A DNA stretch of 5,981 nt from Bifidobacteriaceae bacterium (GTDB taxonomy: Bacteria; Actinomycetota; Actinomycetes; Actinomycetales; WQXJ01). The DNA lies in assembly GCA_031266115.1 (NCBI GenBank), contig JAISBQ010000078.1:1-5981 (forward strand). Direction: 5' to 3'. Positions 1 to 5,946 of this stretch are shown in pieces (the first letter of the stretch is position 1; each line of letters opens with the position of its first letter). The notes under the pieces were generated by a model. It searched no databases. It saw nothing but the letters and a program-made list of their open reading frames with translations, and had not been told where the DNA came from. Made by a program: the position numbers and the translations under genes.

Positions 1-2834
1 AGCGGCATCACCATCGGCGTGGTGTTCTGCTCGACAAAGGGCGTGTAGCCGGGGTTGACGGATGCGTCGACCCGCGCGGTTGAACCGCTGGCCCACGTCA
101 ATCCGAACCCGAAGTCGTAAGCGTTCCCCTCCGAGTCCGTGTAGGGGATCATGTCTCGCGGCACGTCCTCGTTCTGAGTCTCCACCTCGGTCATGTCTCG
201 CGGGAACTGCAGCGGCAGCAGGCCCGTCGGATGGACGGCGCGGCTCCCACCGGCGTGGGACGTCTCGCCCACCAGCATGTCGAGCACCGCGGAGCGCTGG
301 GAGGCGAACGAGAACAGGATCGCATCGGCGTTCGGCTCGATCTCGCTCAGTACCGAGGGCCGCGACGTGTCAAACACGACGATCACCGGTTTCCCGGACG
401 CCTTCGCGGCGGCGAGCTGCGTGAGTTGGTTAGTCGCGGCGGCCGCCGCCGCGGTGGTCTTGCCCTTGTAGGACCGGTTGGCCTGTCCGATGGCATTCCC
501 AGCCTCGTCGCGCAACGGCTCGCCAGCATAAGACGTGGTCCGGGCGTTGGCGGCCGTGTAGTTCTTGTAGTCGAGGTTGACCGGCGTGTAGGTGTTGGTG
601 TGGGCCGTCGCGTTACGGGACCCGCCGCCGGCCGAGACCGAACTCATAAAGACGATGGCGACATCGGCGCTCGACGCGTCGTCGGCAGCAGTATGAACCT
701 TTCCCGCACCGAAATAGGTCTCGAGCAGAGTGACACCGCCGGCGTTGAGGCCAGGGACATAGACCTCGGTGCTGTCCTTGTCGAGCGGCAACAACTCGCC
801 GGTGTTCTTGCCAAGAACCATGGATCCGAGCTGAGCTTCGTAACCAGCCTCCATGAAGTTCTGCTGACCAACCGTGGCCTTGGTCTCGACCGGATCGAGG
901 TAGGAGTCTTCGAACAGCCCGGTGCGGAAGATGTTCTTCAGCAGCCGGTAGGCCGAGTCGCGCATCTGCGCCAGGAGAACCGCCTTGTCCGCGGACGTGG
1001 CGGCGTCATACGCCTTGACGATCGGGGCCGTCGTGTTCAGCCCGCCAAACTGGTCAACGCCGGCATCGAGCAGCATGCGGGCGCGGGCAGCCATGTTCGT
1101 GTAGGAGCCGTCCGTGTCGATGCCTGCGTACTGCGGATAGTGGTCGTCGACACCCCAGATCATGCCCGCGATATCGCCGTCGAACGAGTTATCCGTCGCC
1201 GTCTTGGGACCCACCACATTCCAATCGGTGCAGACCACACCATCGAACTCGTAGGAGTCGCGAAGCACACCGTTGAGCATGTAGGAGTTGTACGCGTTGG
1301 CCATGTTCAGCGCAGCGGCATCGGAGTCTGAATCATTGGGGACAGAGCCCGGCGTCTGCAGGTAAGACACCGTGTAGTAGGGCATGACAGCCGTCGCCAT
1401 CTCGGTCCCGTCTTCGAGCGACAGCGACCCATCGACGAAGGGGATGAGGTGCGCCTCCCAGTTCCCGCCGGGGAACACGGCGTACTTGCCGTAGTTGTAG
1501 TGGGCGTCGCGTCCTGCCTCGCCGGCGCCGCCGCCAGGCCAGTGCTTCATCATCGCATTGACGGACTGGAGGCCCCAGCCGCCGGCCGCGGCGTCGTTGG
1601 AGATCGGATCGTAGACACCCGCGGTGGTGCTATCGGTGTTGGCATAGGTGGTCTGGAAGCCGTCCACGTACGACCGTGACATCGCCGAGGCGAGCTTTGG
1701 ATCCTCACCGAACGTCCCGTTGAACCGGCTCCACCGAGGGTCGGTGGCGATATCGATCTGAGGCGACAACGCCGTGGCGATGCCCAGAGCCCGGTATTCG
1801 GCCGAAGCGACCTTGCCGAACACCTTGTTGAGGCCCACATCGAACGTAGCGGCCATGCCGAGGGAGCTTGGCCACTTCGAGACGCCCTCGTTGGCCGAGT
1901 AGTACTCGACGTTGGAGGTGGACGATGTCGAGTGGCGTGGATCGGAGGAATTGTTGGCCGGGATGCCGTACCCCAGTCCCTCGACGATCGACTGCACCGC
2001 GTTGTTCCACTCGGCGTGGATGTTCATGGCGGTACCCGCCGCCGAGCCGGCCACGAGGACGTGGCGAAGGTCATCGTTGAGCAGGAAAGTGATCTGGGCC
2101 TGCGTGGGAACGGAGCTGGACCAGCCTGTCTGGTGGGCGGAATAGAGCATCAGCCCAGCGATCTGCCGGACGCCGTCCGGATCGGCCGCGAGCAGGTCGG
2201 CAAGGTTGGCGGCGCGCTGCTCGATGGCCAGCGTCCAATCCTCGTAGGCATCGAGAGTTCCGCTGCCGTTGAGGTCCTTGAAGATCGGGTTGGTGCCATC
2301 GGCGACGTAGGTTGATGGGTCAACAGCCGTTCCAGCTCGGGTGATGAGGCCGACGCCGGAGTACGTGGAGTACCCGAGGACCTGCTCGGCGCTTCCGCTG
2401 CGGGTGGTGACGTGTTGGACGTTGGCAGCGGCGCCGGAATTGTCGATCCAGCGTGCGTAGAGGTCGGTGTCCTCGACAATCCCGGTGAATCGGTTGCCGC
2501 TCATGGCCGGAGCGTCGCCGCGCCCGCGCGTCCCCACGGTCGGGGTGTCGGTGGTGTACCAGCCGGCAAAGACGTGGTCGGCCCACGTCGGGGTGGCGGG
2601 AACGGGCACCGTGCCGTCCGTGGCTCCCACAATGACGTTGACATCGCCGTTGCGGAAGTTGAACGTCACCGTCGGGTCATCGGCAAGGGCACCGGTGGCA
2701 GGAAGCGCGGCGGTGACCCCGGCGCCCAGGGCGAATGCCACGACAGTCACCAGGATTCTCCGTGTGCCCCGGCGCCGGGGTGGGGACGCCGCGCCCTCAC
2801 TCCGTGAGTGCTGCAGCGATAATATTTTAGTCAT
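1..2834 (-). CDS. Secreted glycoside hydrolase family 3 protein (beta-glucosidase-like), C-terminus cut by window edge
   Basis: I translated this frame through to the left edge: it holds 944 complete codons from ATG at 2834 with no stop, so the protein is partial. Order: signal peptide (1-51), InlB-type repeat (about 54-129), EF-hand-like loop (187-198), GH3 barrel (about 200-600), GH3 C-terminal domain (about 660-912). GH3 landmarks are GTFGEDP (373-379), KHWPGGG (430-436), GRDAH (441-445), MPYYTVS (484-490), and VVCTDW, whose Asp537 is the likely catalytic nucleophile. SMVLGKN (671-677), PTGLLPLQFP (869-878) and YDFGFGL (906-912) belong to the C-terminal domain. The family releases terminal sugars from beta-linked oligosaccharides, here probably outside the cell. 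The substrate (glucoside, xyloside or other) cannot be read from sequence. At least 32 residues follow the GH3 core, so an extra C-terminal domain or wall anchor may lie beyond the window. ATG 2834 is chosen because it has an SD and the next in-frame starts (GTG at codons 29 and 32) would remove the basic signal-peptide region. The 188-bp gap upstream suggests its own promoter. Confidence -1.
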   Translation of the reverse strand, partial: MTKILSLQHSRSEGAASPPRRRGTRRILVTVVAFALGAGVTAALPATGALADDPTVTFNFRNGDVNVIVGATDGTVPVPATPTWADHVFAGWYTTDTPTVGTRGRGDAPAMSGNRFTGIVEDTDLYARWIDNSGAAANVQHVTTRSGSAEQVLGYSTYSGVGLITRAGTAVDPSTYVADGTNPIFKDLNGSGTLDAYEDWTLAIEQRAANLADLLAADPDGVRQIAGLMLYSAHQTGWSSSVPTQAQITFLLNDDLRHVLVAGSAAGTAMNIHAEWNNAVQSIVEGLGYGIPANNSSDPRHSTSSTSNVEYYSANEGVSKWPSSLGMAATFDVGLNKVFGKVASAEYRALGIATALSPQIDIATDPRWSRFNGTFGEDPKLASAMSRSYVDGFQTTYANTDSTTAGVYDPISNDAAAGGWGLQSVNAMMKHWPGGGAGEAGRDAHYNYGKYAVFPGGNWEAHLIPFVDGSLSLEDGTEMATAVMPYYTVSYLQTPGSVPNDSDSDAAALNMANAYNSYMLNGVLRDSYEFDGVVCTDWNVVGPKTATDNSFDGDIAGMIWGVDDHYPQYAGIDTDGSYTNMAARARMLLDAGVDQFGGLNTTAPIVKAYDAATSADKAVLLAQMRDSAYRLLKNIFRTGLFEDSYLDPVETKATVGQQNFMEAGYEAQLGSMVLGKNTGELLPLDKDSTEVYVPGLNAGGVTLLETYFGAGKVHTAADDASSADVAIVFMSSVSAGGGSRNATAHTNTYTPVNLDYKNYTAANARTTSYAGEPLRDEAGNAIGQANRSYKGKTTAAAAAATNQLTQLAAAKASGKPVIVVFDTSRPSVLSEIEPNADAILFSFASQRSAVLDMLVGETSHAGGSRAVHPTGLLPLQFPRDMTEVETQNEDVPRDMIPYTDSEGNAYDFGFGLTWASGSTARVDASVNPGYTPFVEQNTTPMVMP
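2241..2276 (-). other. EF-hand-like calcium-binding loop in the GH3 protein
   Basis: Residues 187-198 read DLNGSGTLDAYE. This gives Asp, Asn, Ser, Thr and Glu at EF-hand loop positions 1, 3, 5, 7 and 12, with Gly at 6, Leu at 8 and Asp at 9. It lies just before the barrel begins (EDW at 198-200). A similar D-x-N-G-x-G-x-L-D segment is found before the barrel in related bacterial GH3 enzymes, so it may be a structural calcium site, not a dockerin. Only one such loop was seen, whereas dockerins carry two. Confidence 0.6.
2448..2675 (-). other. InlB B-repeat / Listeria-Bacteroides repeat-like domain at the mature N-terminus
   Basis: Residues about 54-129 match the pattern of this small beta-rich surface domain: an initial strand TVTFNF, a mid-domain F-A-G-W-Y (89-93) preceded by a Pro/Thr-rich turn, and a closing D-L-Y-A-R-W (124-129). 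The family is common in exported and surface proteins of Gram-positive bacteria, where it is thought to be structural or adhesive. Only one copy is visible, and it sits directly after the signal peptide, ahead of the catalytic domains. The assignment rests on recognising the motif, not on a profile search. Confidence 0.72.
2682..2834 (-). other. Signal peptide of the GH3 protein
   Basis: Residues 1-51 form a long basic n-region (PRRRGTRR, 19-26), a hydrophobic stretch from about 27 to 43, and an A-L-A site at 49-51 followed by Asp-Asp, which fits signal peptidase I cleavage. T-R-R-I-L resembles a weak twin-arginine motif, but the Sec route is at least as likely. No Cys sits at the cleavage site, so this is not a lipoprotein signal. 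Confidence -1.
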
Positions 2835-2846
2835 TAGTTGCTTCAA

Positions 2847-2855
2847 TCCTTCCTC
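2847..2855 (-). promoter_or_regulatory. Ribosome-binding site for the GH3 gene
   Basis: On the minus strand GAGGAAGGA precedes ATG 2834, with 12 bases between its last A and the ATG. That is somewhat longer than ideal, but the sequence is purine-rich and complementary to the 16S 3' end. A TTG at 2844-2846 is in frame but abuts the SD directly, so ATG is the better start. Confidence 0.65.
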
Positions 2856-2913
2856 GGATCCGCGAAATTGGGGACGTGACCGTACATATCGGCCAAGAGG
2901 CGCCCGCGCTGTG

Positions 2914-2922
2914 ACCGTAGCA
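2914..2922 (-). promoter_or_regulatory. Possible extended -10 promoter element for the GH3 gene
   Basis: On the minus strand TGC-TACGGT has the extended -10 form TGn-TAnnnT, about 80 bases before the GH3 ATG. The hexamer 17 bases further upstream (CCGCTG) is a poor -35. The element would give a 5' leader of roughly 70 bases. This is a weak call made by eye; the gap must hold a promoter if the gene is transcribed separately. Confidence 0.2.
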
Positions 2923-3022
2923 CACCGCAACGGCGCCAGCGGGGACCCGTCTTTTGGACGATGAATGGTGCTGACCAGGGGTTGGACGTCGACCGAGCAC
3001 GAACCCGGCGACAAGACCTGTC

Positions 3023-5116
3023 CTAGGCGCGGCGAGCATGCGGCGTTCGCAGAACCTCCAGGAGGGACTCGCCGTAACGGGCGATCTTGACCGGGCCGAT
3101 ACCGCGCACCGCCGCCAGCTCACGGATCGACGTGGGGTGCGCGCACGCGATGGCGCGCAGCGTCACGTCCGGCAGGATCGTGAACGCCGGCGCACTGGCC
3201 GCGTTGGCGCTGGCCGACCGCCATGCGATGAGCCGCTCATGTACCTCAGCCTCAACCGGATCCAACTCGCCGTCCACGCGCCGCAGAACCGCGGAACGCA
3301 GGCCGCGCTCCCCCGTGCCTGGTCCGCGCCCCACCTGCCCCCCACTCACCCATCCGAGAGATTCGGCCTTCGCGGCACCTTGCGCCTCGTCGGGCCACAG
3401 CCCCACCATGAAGCGGCTCGGCTGACGGCTCGCTGCGCCACCCTCGTGGCGTGCGAGCGCATAGGAGAGCATGAGTCGCTCGCGCGCACGCGTCACCCCG
3501 ACGTAGAGCAGCCGTCGTTCCTCCGCCACCTGTTCGGGTCCCGACGCCAGCGAGATCGGCATGAGGCCGTCGCTGAGACCGGCCATGAAGACGGCATCCC
3601 ACTCCAGCCCCTTGGCCGAGTGGAGGGATGCCAGGGTGACGCCCGCTCCGGGCGGTGCGTGATCGTGCGCCTGGCGATCCAAGACCAAGGCGACGATGGC
3701 ATCCATCGTCGTCGCGCCGGCATCGTGCATCTGGTAGCACAGGCGCACCAACGCATCCAACGATTCCCACTGCTCCCGGCGCTGGCCTCGCTGGACCGGC
3801 GGCTCGGCCGTCCAGCCGGCGCCGCCCAGGGCGTCGCGGACCCGAGTGAGGGTCGGAGCCTGCGATGGCGCCCGCGCCTCGGAGCGCAACAGCGCCACCG
3901 CCTGTTTGACCTCGCGACGTGAGAAGAAGCGCTGGGCTCCACGCACCTGATAGGGGACACCCACCTGAGCCAACGCGTGTTCGAACGGCTCTGACTGGGA
4001 GTTGGTGCGGAACAGCACGGCCACCTCATGCGGTGAGACTCCATCACTCACCAGGCGCCTCACCGCTGCGGCTATGCCCGCTGCCTCGGCGCCATCGTCG
4101 GCGAAGGACCGGTAGGCGACGGCAGGACCGGACGGGCGCTGGGCCACCAACTCGACACCCTGGCCCACCGCGGCCGGTACACCGCGATGCGGATGGCGTG
4201 CCCGACGCAGCAGCGAGTTCGCCAGCCACACGACCTGCGGCGTGGAGCGATAGTCCCGGACGAGGCGAATGACCACAGCACCAGGGTGGCGTTCCGGGAA
4301 GTCCGTGAGGAAGCGGGCGGACGCGCCCGTGAAGGAGTAGATGGTCTGGTTCGGATCGCCCACCACGCACAACTCCTGCCGCGGGCCGAGCCACAGGTCC
4401 AACAGGTGCTGCTGAATAGGGGAGACATCCTGGTATTCGTCCACCACGATGTGCCGGTATTGGTTGCGAACCTCATCCGCCACCTGCGGATATTCCATCA
4501 TCAGCCCGGCGGCACCGAGGAGAACATCCTCGAAATCCATCGCGCCGGTCTCCTTCAGGATCGACTCATAGACCGTGATCATGCGGGCGACGGCCGCCGG
4601 ATCGTGGCCAGCAGGAGTGCCGCGTCCGGCTTTGAGGGCCTCACGCTGATAATCCTGGGCGGTCCACCGATTGACTTTGGCCCACTCGATCTCCGCCGCC
4701 ATATCACGCACAGCCGCCCGGTCCACCTCCATTCCGCAGGCCGCCGCGGCCTGGGCGACCACGGGAGCCTTGTGCTCGATCAGCCGCGGCAGCTGTCTGT
4801 GGGCCACGCGAGGCAGGAAATAGGCGAGCTGTCGCAAGGCCGCAGCGTGGAACGTTCGGGCCTGGACGCCTGGAGCACCGAGCCCCCGCAGTCGCTCGCG
4901 CAGTTCGCCGGCGGCGCGTGCCGTGAACGTCACCGCCAGCACCGCCGATGGCGAATAGGTGCCGGTTCGCACGCCATACGCGATGCGGTGCGTGATGGCC
5001 CGTGTCTTGCCCGTTCCGGCGCCCGCCACCACGCACACGGGCCCAAGCAGCGCCGTGGCCACCGCCCGTTGCTCAGGATCCAACCGGTCCAGGAGCGCCT
5101 CGGGATCCACCGTCAC
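3023..5116 (-). CDS. uvrD2: UvrD2-type superfamily 1A DNA helicase with C-terminal HRDC domain
   Basis: This 697-residue protein is an ATP-driven 3'-5' DNA translocase/helicase of the UvrD/Rep/PcrA family, expected to act in DNA repair. Motifs in order: Q-motif LDPEQR (12-17), Walker A AGAGTGKT (31-38, Lys37), Ia AVTFTARAAGEL (61-72), II VVDEYQD (224-230), III VVGDPNQTIYSF (251-262), IV RDYRST (287-292), V TLASLHSAKGLEWD (494-507), VI LLYVGVTRARERL (536-548). A Gly-rich linker (about 585-606) leads to an HRDC domain (about 619-694), including IRELAAVRGIGPVKIARYGE. Helicase plus HRDC at about 700 residues matches actinobacterial UvrD2. Mycobacterial UvrD2 has four cysteines between these parts; here that linker has none. 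The GTG start overlaps the nudC stop as GTGA and has GGAG five bases upstream, which decides the start. The stop is TAG. All catalytic motifs are intact. The gene name rests on architecture and the nudC neighbour; generic UvrD/PcrA is the alternative. Confidence 0.93.
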   Translation of the reverse strand: MTVDPEALLDRLDPEQRAVATALLGPVCVVAGAGTGKTRAITHRIAYGVRTGTYSPSAVLAVTFTARAAGELRERLRGLGAPGVQARTFHAAALRQLAYFLPRVAHRQLPRLIEHKAPVVAQAAAACGMEVDRAAVRDMAAEIEWAKVNRWTAQDYQREALKAGRGTPAGHDPAAVARMITVYESILKETGAMDFEDVLLGAAGLMMEYPQVADEVRNQYRHIVVDEYQDVSPIQQHLLDLWLGPRQELCVVGDPNQTIYSFTGASARFLTDFPERHPGAVVIRLVRDYRSTPQVVWLANSLLRRARHPHRGVPAAVGQGVELVAQRPSGPAVAYRSFADDGAEAAGIAAAVRRLVSDGVSPHEVAVLFRTNSQSEPFEHALAQVGVPYQVRGAQRFFSRREVKQAVALLRSEARAPSQAPTLTRVRDALGGAGWTAEPPVQRGQRREQWESLDALVRLCYQMHDAGATTMDAIVALVLDRQAHDHAPPGAGVTLASLHSAKGLEWDAVFMAGLSDGLMPISLASGPEQVAEERRLLYVGVTRARERLMLSYALARHEGGAASRQPSRFMVGLWPDEAQGAAKAESLGWVSGGQVGRGPGTGERGLRSAVLRRVDGELDPVEAEVHERLIAWRSASANAASAPAFTILPDVTLRAIACAHPTSIRELAAVRGIGPVKIARYGESLLEVLRTPHARRA
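3035..3262 (-). other. HRDC domain of the UvrD2-like helicase
   Basis: Residues about 619-694 form a helical HRDC-type domain. VEAEVHERLIAWR opens it, the middle has LPDVTLRAIA, and it closes with SIRELAAVRGIGPVKIARYGE. HRDC domains, also found in RecQ and RNase D, are auxiliary nucleic-acid binding or regulatory modules. Its position at the extreme C-terminus separates UvrD2 from UvrD1/PcrA. Confidence 0.8.
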
Positions 5117-5125
5117 GGGAGCTCC
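5113..5125 (-). promoter_or_regulatory. Overlapping stop/start and ribosome-binding site at the nudC-uvrD2 junction
   Basis: On the minus strand the nudC TGA (5113-5115) overlaps the uvrD2 GTG (5114-5116) as GTGA. GGAG at 5122-5125 lies five bases before the GTG, inside the last nudC codons. This spacing is ideal and points to translational coupling within one transcript. Confidence 0.8.
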
Positions 5126-5946
5126 AGTGGCCGGGTATACCAGCGCTCAATCTGGGAGCGAGCGATCGCCGAGCGCGGGGCAATGCGCATGGTGCCGTCG
5201 GCAATCGCGGCGGCAAACTCATCGCGGGTGTACCACCTGGCCTCAGCGAGCTCGCCGGGATCCACACTGAGGTCGGTGCCCGCAGCACGCGCCTCGAACG
5301 CGCACATCAGAGACGATGGAAAAGGCCACGCTTGGGAGCCCAGGTAGACGATGTCCTCCAACCTGAGCCCAACCTCCTCGCCGATCTCGCGCCGCACGGC
5401 TCCCTCAAGTGACTCGCCAGCGTCGACGAACCCCGCGAGCACCGAGACCTGACCGGGTGGAAAATGCCTCGCGCGGGCGAGCAGGAGACGGTCGGCCCGA
5501 TCGCGGACCGCGACGATGACGGCCGGGTCCATCCGCGGAAACACGTCCGTCCCTTCCGCTTCGCACCGGCGCACCCAACCGGCATTGACAGGGATGGTCT
5601 GCGCTCCGCATGCGGGACAGAACCCCGCCCGCGCATGCCACGCCGCTAGGGCTGCGGCGGTGACCGCGAGTCCCGCCTCGAGATCGGACAACGAGGCGGC
5701 GACCTCGCGCAGCGAGGCCCATCGCTCATCGTCCGCCATCGCGGACTCAGGGACAGCGAGGCCGACATAGTCGATCCCGTCGGCGGATCCGAGATAGAAC
5801 GCGGTGCCCTCATGCTCGCGCGCCGCAGGGCTGACGTAGGCGAGGCGGCGGGGGGAGGGATCGCCGAAATCGCCGAAATCGGTGGGAGTCTCGACCGGAA
5901 CACGAGACTGGTTGACAGGCACAACGCGGGTGGTGGGACGCGTCAT
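5113..5946 (-). CDS. nudC: NAD(+) diphosphatase / RNA deNADding Nudix hydrolase NudC
   Basis: This 277-residue cytoplasmic enzyme is predicted to split NAD(H) into NMN(H) and AMP, and enzymes of this family also remove NAD caps from RNA. Residues 1-105 are the divergent N-terminal domain. A zinc-ribbon segment follows: FCPACG (109-114) and RRC (126-128). The Nudix box at 172-194 fits the consensus G-x5-E-x7-RE-U-x-EE-x-G-U, with GFVDAGE and REIGEEVGL. Residues 204-212, SQAWPFPSS, are the NADH-pyrophosphatase signature downstream of the box, with Ala where SQPWPFPxS has Pro. The usual fourth zinc Cys is Glu131, so only three cysteines remain, a change I believe also occurs in other actinobacterial homologues. 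ATG 5946 lacks a clear SD but lies in a TGATG overlap with a probable upstream frame. The nudC frame itself stays open to the window edge, so a start further upstream is possible. It is coupled to uvrD2 downstream, a common actinobacterial pairing. Confidence 0.93.
   Translation of the reverse strand: MTRPTTRVVPVNQSRVPVETPTDFGDFGDPSPRRLAYVSPAAREHEGTAFYLGSADGIDYVGLAVPESAMADDERWASLREVAASLSDLEAGLAVTAAALAAWHARAGFCPACGAQTIPVNAGWVRRCEAEGTDVFPRMDPAVIVAVRDRADRLLLARARHFPPGQVSVLAGFVDAGESLEGAVRREIGEEVGLRLEDIVYLGSQAWPFPSSLMCAFEARAAGTDLSVDPGELAEARWYTRDEFAAAIADGTMRIAPRSAIARSQIERWYTRPLELP

Larger units (their letters stand above)
2835..3022. other. Intergenic region between uvrD2 and the GH3 gene
   Basis: This 188-bp gap is the only substantial non-coding stretch in the window. 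It holds the GH3 SD, an AT-rich patch around the GH3 start (about 2819-2847), two copies of GTGACCGTA (plus strand, 2876-2884 and 2911-2919) and an imperfect palindrome at 2910-2924. I saw no strong hairpin followed by a T-run on the minus strand, so the end of the uvrD2 transcript is not marked by an obvious intrinsic terminator. Confidence 0.7.

Noticed and set aside
436..456. GC-rich simple repeat of GCC/GCG triplets
   Set aside because: It encodes a run of six alanines in a spacer of the GH3 C-terminal domain. It is in frame and is explained by coding.
231..1331. A 366-codon open frame on the plus strand
   Set aside because: It lies entirely antisense to the GH3 gene, whose protein shows continuous family motifs over the same bases. 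Its product is Arg/Gly/Val-rich with no recognisable motif, as expected from the complement of high-GC coding sequence.
2241..2276. Dockerin domain (cellulosome component) suggested by the EF-hand-like loop
   Set aside because: A dockerin needs two such repeats with linker helices, usually at a protein terminus. Only one loop is present, in the position where related GH3 enzymes have a similar segment.
2412..2964. Plus-strand frames spanning the GH3 N-terminus and the intergenic gap
   Set aside because: They overlap the signal peptide and InlB-type repeat coding sequence. Their products show no motif, and I saw no convincing plus-strand start signal for them.
2968..3005. Possible terminator hairpin with GTGCT/AGCAC arms downstream of uvrD2
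   Set aside because: The stem is only five pairs with a loop of over 20 bases and no T-run, so it does not support an intrinsic terminator.
3038..3922. A 294-codon plus-strand open frame opposite the helicase
   Set aside because: It is antisense to conserved helicase motifs V and VI and the HRDC domain. The product is low-complexity and Arg-rich.
4187..5347. A 386-codon open frame on the plus strand
   Set aside because: It is antisense to uvrD2 and the end of nudC and crosses their junction. It has no recognisable domain and looks like a compositional shadow.
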